A stretch of DNA of 7,886 nucleotides from an uncultured Eisenbergiella sp. (GTDB lineage: Bacteria > Bacillota > Clostridia > Lachnospirales > Lachnospiraceae): positions 1 to 7,886 of the forward strand of contig CANQTI010000089.1 in NCBI GenBank assembly GCA_947626725.1. Reading direction: 5' to 3'. Below are positions 6,310 through 7,886 of the stretch, piece after piece (position 1 is the stretch's first letter; the number at the start of each line of letters is the position of its first letter). Both the position numbers and the translations under genes were made by a program. The notes under the pieces are model-generated. The model was given only the letters and a program-made list of their open reading frames with translations. It did not search any database and was not told the origin of the DNA.

Positions 6310-6338
6310 ATTATATTCAAAGTATGCCCTTCCGTCAA
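6310..6338 (-). promoter_or_regulatory. Promoter of the antitoxin gene
   Basis: On the minus strand TTGACG (6338-6333) and TATAAT (6315-6310) are 17 bases apart, the best vegetative promoter in the window (11 of 12 consensus bases). The start point would be near 6303, about 55 bases before the antitoxin ATG. Confidence 0.85.
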
Positions 6339-6501
6339 TGAAAATAGAAAGGAAAATTCTGGCCTTCTTTACAATAATTAAGCAAAGAGATTTTGCTTAT
6401 TCAAGCGCATTTTGCTAAATAAGCAAAGAACATTTGTTGAATAAGCAAAGGGCAATTTGAATATTTCAGTATAACCAAGACCAAACCACAATGATTCATA
6501 A
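6339..6501. other. AT-rich intergenic region
   Basis: No gene is seen between the phosphotransferase stop and the antitoxin promoter. The stretch is much richer in A and T than its surroundings and is dominated by short inverted and direct copies of AAGCAAA. No GC-rich hairpin with a T run is present, so a classical terminator cannot be called. Confidence 0.6.
6380..6449. repeat. Nested inverted repeats built on AAGCAAA
   Basis: A perfect 13-bp inverted repeat pairs TTTGCTTATTCAA (6392-6404) with TTGAATAAGCAAA (6437-6449). Inside its 32-base loop is another pair, TTTGCT (6411-6416) with AGCAAA (6422-6427). A third pair, AAGCAAA (6380-6386) with TTTGCTT (6392-6398), shares the left arm. AAGCAAA occurs three times on the plus strand. 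The arms could form alternative hairpins or act as protein-binding sites. Confidence 0.75.
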
Positions 6502-7476
6502 TTACATAATTATAGAATTCTCCAGTATCTGCTCACGCATTTTCGCATAATAAATAATATGCCGTATGGTTTCCTCCGTTTGTTCGATTCCCAGCTGTTT
6601 TTCATCATCCCCGCAGTCAATGCCCAGGACACGCTTCAGATTATATTCCAGCCATTCCAGCCTCCCGTTATTGCAGTCATACAGCGTTTCCCAGTCTGCG
6701 GGCAGCTCTCCTCCGGCATTCGCGTACCCCTGCAAAAAGGCCTGGAAACGCCGGAAATCGATCTGACATTCCTCATATCCCGACCAGCATAGAGCCAGCT
6801 CAAACAGCTCCAACATCGGATTGCTGTAGGACAGGCATTCCAGGTCGATGATCCGGTAATCCTCCCCGTTCCAGAGAACATTTTTGCAATCCATATCGTT
6901 GTGACAGACAGCGAGGATATGCGGGAGTTTTTCCCTTGCACGGTTCCCGTTCTCTTGACTTTCCGCAAGAAGCGCACGGCAGGACCGCAGCATTTCATAA
7001 AGTCGCGGATCCGCCCTTCCCATTGCGGCAAGATAGAAATCCCAGTCAACCGACATTTTTGTGTATTCTGTATACGCGTTTTTCCTGTCCGCGCCATGGA
7101 TCGCGGCGAGCACGCTTCCCATCCGCGCGCAATGGTATTCCGTGATCTCCTCCGCACACAGCGGTTTTCCGTCATAATAGTCGAACAGATAAAAATATTC
7201 GCCGTCTATTTCCTGCATCTTCCGTCCCCCGATCGTCAGGGCCGGAAGGATGGGGATTCCTCTTTGCTCCAGCAGCCGTTCCAGCCGCTCCGCTTCGGCG
7301 TAATTACCCATTGCGGTTTCTCTCTGCATCACAAACCGATTCAGCAGCTTCAGCGCATACGTCCCCTGTTCCGTTTCCAACCGGTACATCTTATGCATAA
7401 GGCCGCCTGTTAAGGGCACGGGAGCACCCTTCATCTTCCAGTGATATGCGCTTTCCAGCTTCTCAAATATGGACAT
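6502..7476 (-). CDS. Aminoglycoside/choline-kinase-like phosphotransferase (APH family)
   Basis: This protein of 324 residues has the kinase-like APH fold, which phosphorylates small molecules such as aminoglycosides, choline or homoserine. The N-lobe has LTGGLMHKMYRLE (22-34) as nucleotide loop and YALK with K43 as the ATP lysine. The hinge region is FYLF/FDYYDG near 95-103. The catalytic loop is HNDMDCKNVLW (H192, D194, N199), followed by the metal-binding IIDLECL (D211, E213). All key residues are present, so it should be active. The substrate cannot be deduced; a resistance enzyme is only one possibility. The ATG at 7476 was chosen because GGAG lies 8 bases upstream; a GTG at 7494 would add six residues. 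It begins 20 bases after the hsdR stop in the same direction, so it may be carried on the restriction transcript. Confidence 0.87.
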   Translation of the reverse strand: MSIFEKLESAYHWKMKGAPVPLTGGLMHKMYRLETEQGTYALKLLNRFVMQRETAMGNYAEAERLERLLEQRGIPILPALTIGGRKMQEIDGEYFYLFDYYDGKPLCAEEITEYHCARMGSVLAAIHGADRKNAYTEYTKMSVDWDFYLAAMGRADPRLYEMLRSCRALLAESQENGNRAREKLPHILAVCHNDMDCKNVLWNGEDYRIIDLECLSYSNPMLELFELALCWSGYEECQIDFRRFQAFLQGYANAGGELPADWETLYDCNNGRLEWLEYNLKRVLGIDCGDDEKQLGIEQTEETIRHIIYYAKMREQILENSIIM

Positions 7477-7496
7477 GGCCGTTTCTCCGAACACAA

Positions 7497-7886
7497 CTAT
7501 GAATGGGACACTTCGCTCCCATATGACACAGAATCTTCTGCAACCATGCCTAAATATTGTTCCGATTGAAAAGAATACCCGACAATTTTCTGGTTCGGTT
7601 CGTCCATATCAGTGTAATCGGTCCACAGTTCACACTGAGTCATAACGGTTTGAACTGCGTCTTCCATCCCCTCGGGCGGGTATTTATGCTTTTTAAGCAG
7701 TTTTTTGATGAGCATACGCATTTTAGCCCTTGCTGATTCCCGTCTTTGCCAATCAACCGTTTTGTTCTTTCGCAGCGTATCCGCAAGTTCTTTGGTAATA
7801 GCAATCAGTTCCTCGTTGCTGTAGAAATCCTTGATCGCCTGCGGCTTTGTCAGAGCGTCATAGAAAGCGAGCTCATCGGCAGTCAG
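7497..7886 (-). CDS. hsdR: Type I restriction enzyme R subunit (HsdR), C-terminal part
   Basis: The frame enters from the right edge and gives 129 residues before the stop. It begins LTADELAFYDALTKPQAIKD, continues with ELADTLRKNKTVDWQRRE, then ARAKMRMLIKKLLKKHKYPP and EGMEDAVQTVMTQCELW. This is the helical C-terminal region of HsdR, which docks on the HsdM/HsdS methyltransferase core; the nuclease and helicase domains would lie outside the window. In homologues I know, the protein ends soon after QCELWTD, whereas here about 38 residues follow (YTDMDEPNQKIVGYSF to the end). The tail may be a frameshift extension or lineage-specific. Its codons are less GC-rich than those of the left half of the window, in keeping with a horizontally acquired restriction locus. 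Confidence 0.88.
   Translation of the reverse strand: MTADELAFYDALTKPQAIKDFYSNEELIAITKELADTLRKNKTVDWQRRESARAKMRMLIKKLLKKHKYPPEGMEDAVQTVMTQCELWTDYTDMDEPNQKIVGYSFQSEQYLGMVAEDSVSYGSEVSHS

Noticed and set aside
1..7886. tRNA, rRNA or transposase genes
   Set aside because: No cloverleaf, ribosomal segment or transposase motif was found on either strand.

Overview
The window looks like chromosomal DNA of a Gram-positive anaerobe of the class Clostridia, probably a member of the Lachnospiraceae. Three things point there. The genes start with strong AGGAGG-type ribosome binding sites. The translesion polymerase and its YolD-like partner have the form common in that family. One promoter carries a Bacillota-type LexA (DinR) box. 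Almost every gene is on the minus strand, so transcription runs from right to left. Most of the window is GC-rich; the stretch at about 6250-6500 is clearly AT-rich.

Reading in the direction of transcription, the right edge (7886-7497) holds the C-terminus of a type I restriction HsdR subunit. It is followed after 20 bp by an intact aminoglycoside/choline-kinase-like phosphotransferase (7476-6502). Next comes an AT-rich intergenic region with nested inverted repeats (about 6380-6449) and a near-consensus promoter (6338-6310) overlapping three TTTGTAC repeats spaced 12 bp. These drive a Phd/YefM-type antitoxin (6248-6006). The toxin gene behind it is only a remnant with a YoeB-like start (5991-5857). 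A class I SAM methyltransferase with most of its middle deleted follows (about 5794-5316).

The next block is an intact two-gene operon: a DUF402 protein (5294-4665) translationally coupled through TGATG to a P-loop kinase of the YggC/uridine-kinase type (4665-3919). A short plus-strand reading frame of unknown function (about 3733-3903) separates this from the last operon.

The left block starts at a promoter (3722-3694) whose spacer contains a LexA box. It drives a Y-family DNA polymerase of the UmuC/UvrX type with a sliding-clamp motif (3575-2046), then a YolD-like protein with a repeat-bearing N-terminus (2031-1405). This is a damage-induced translesion synthesis module. A glycoside hydrolase of GH106-like appearance (1354 to beyond the left edge) follows so closely that it may share the transcript.

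I see no complete new system. The parts most worth a second look are the SOS-controlled polymerase/YolD pair with its unusual repeat, the decaying toxin-antitoxin and methyltransferase patch, and the phosphotransferase attached to the end of a restriction operon.
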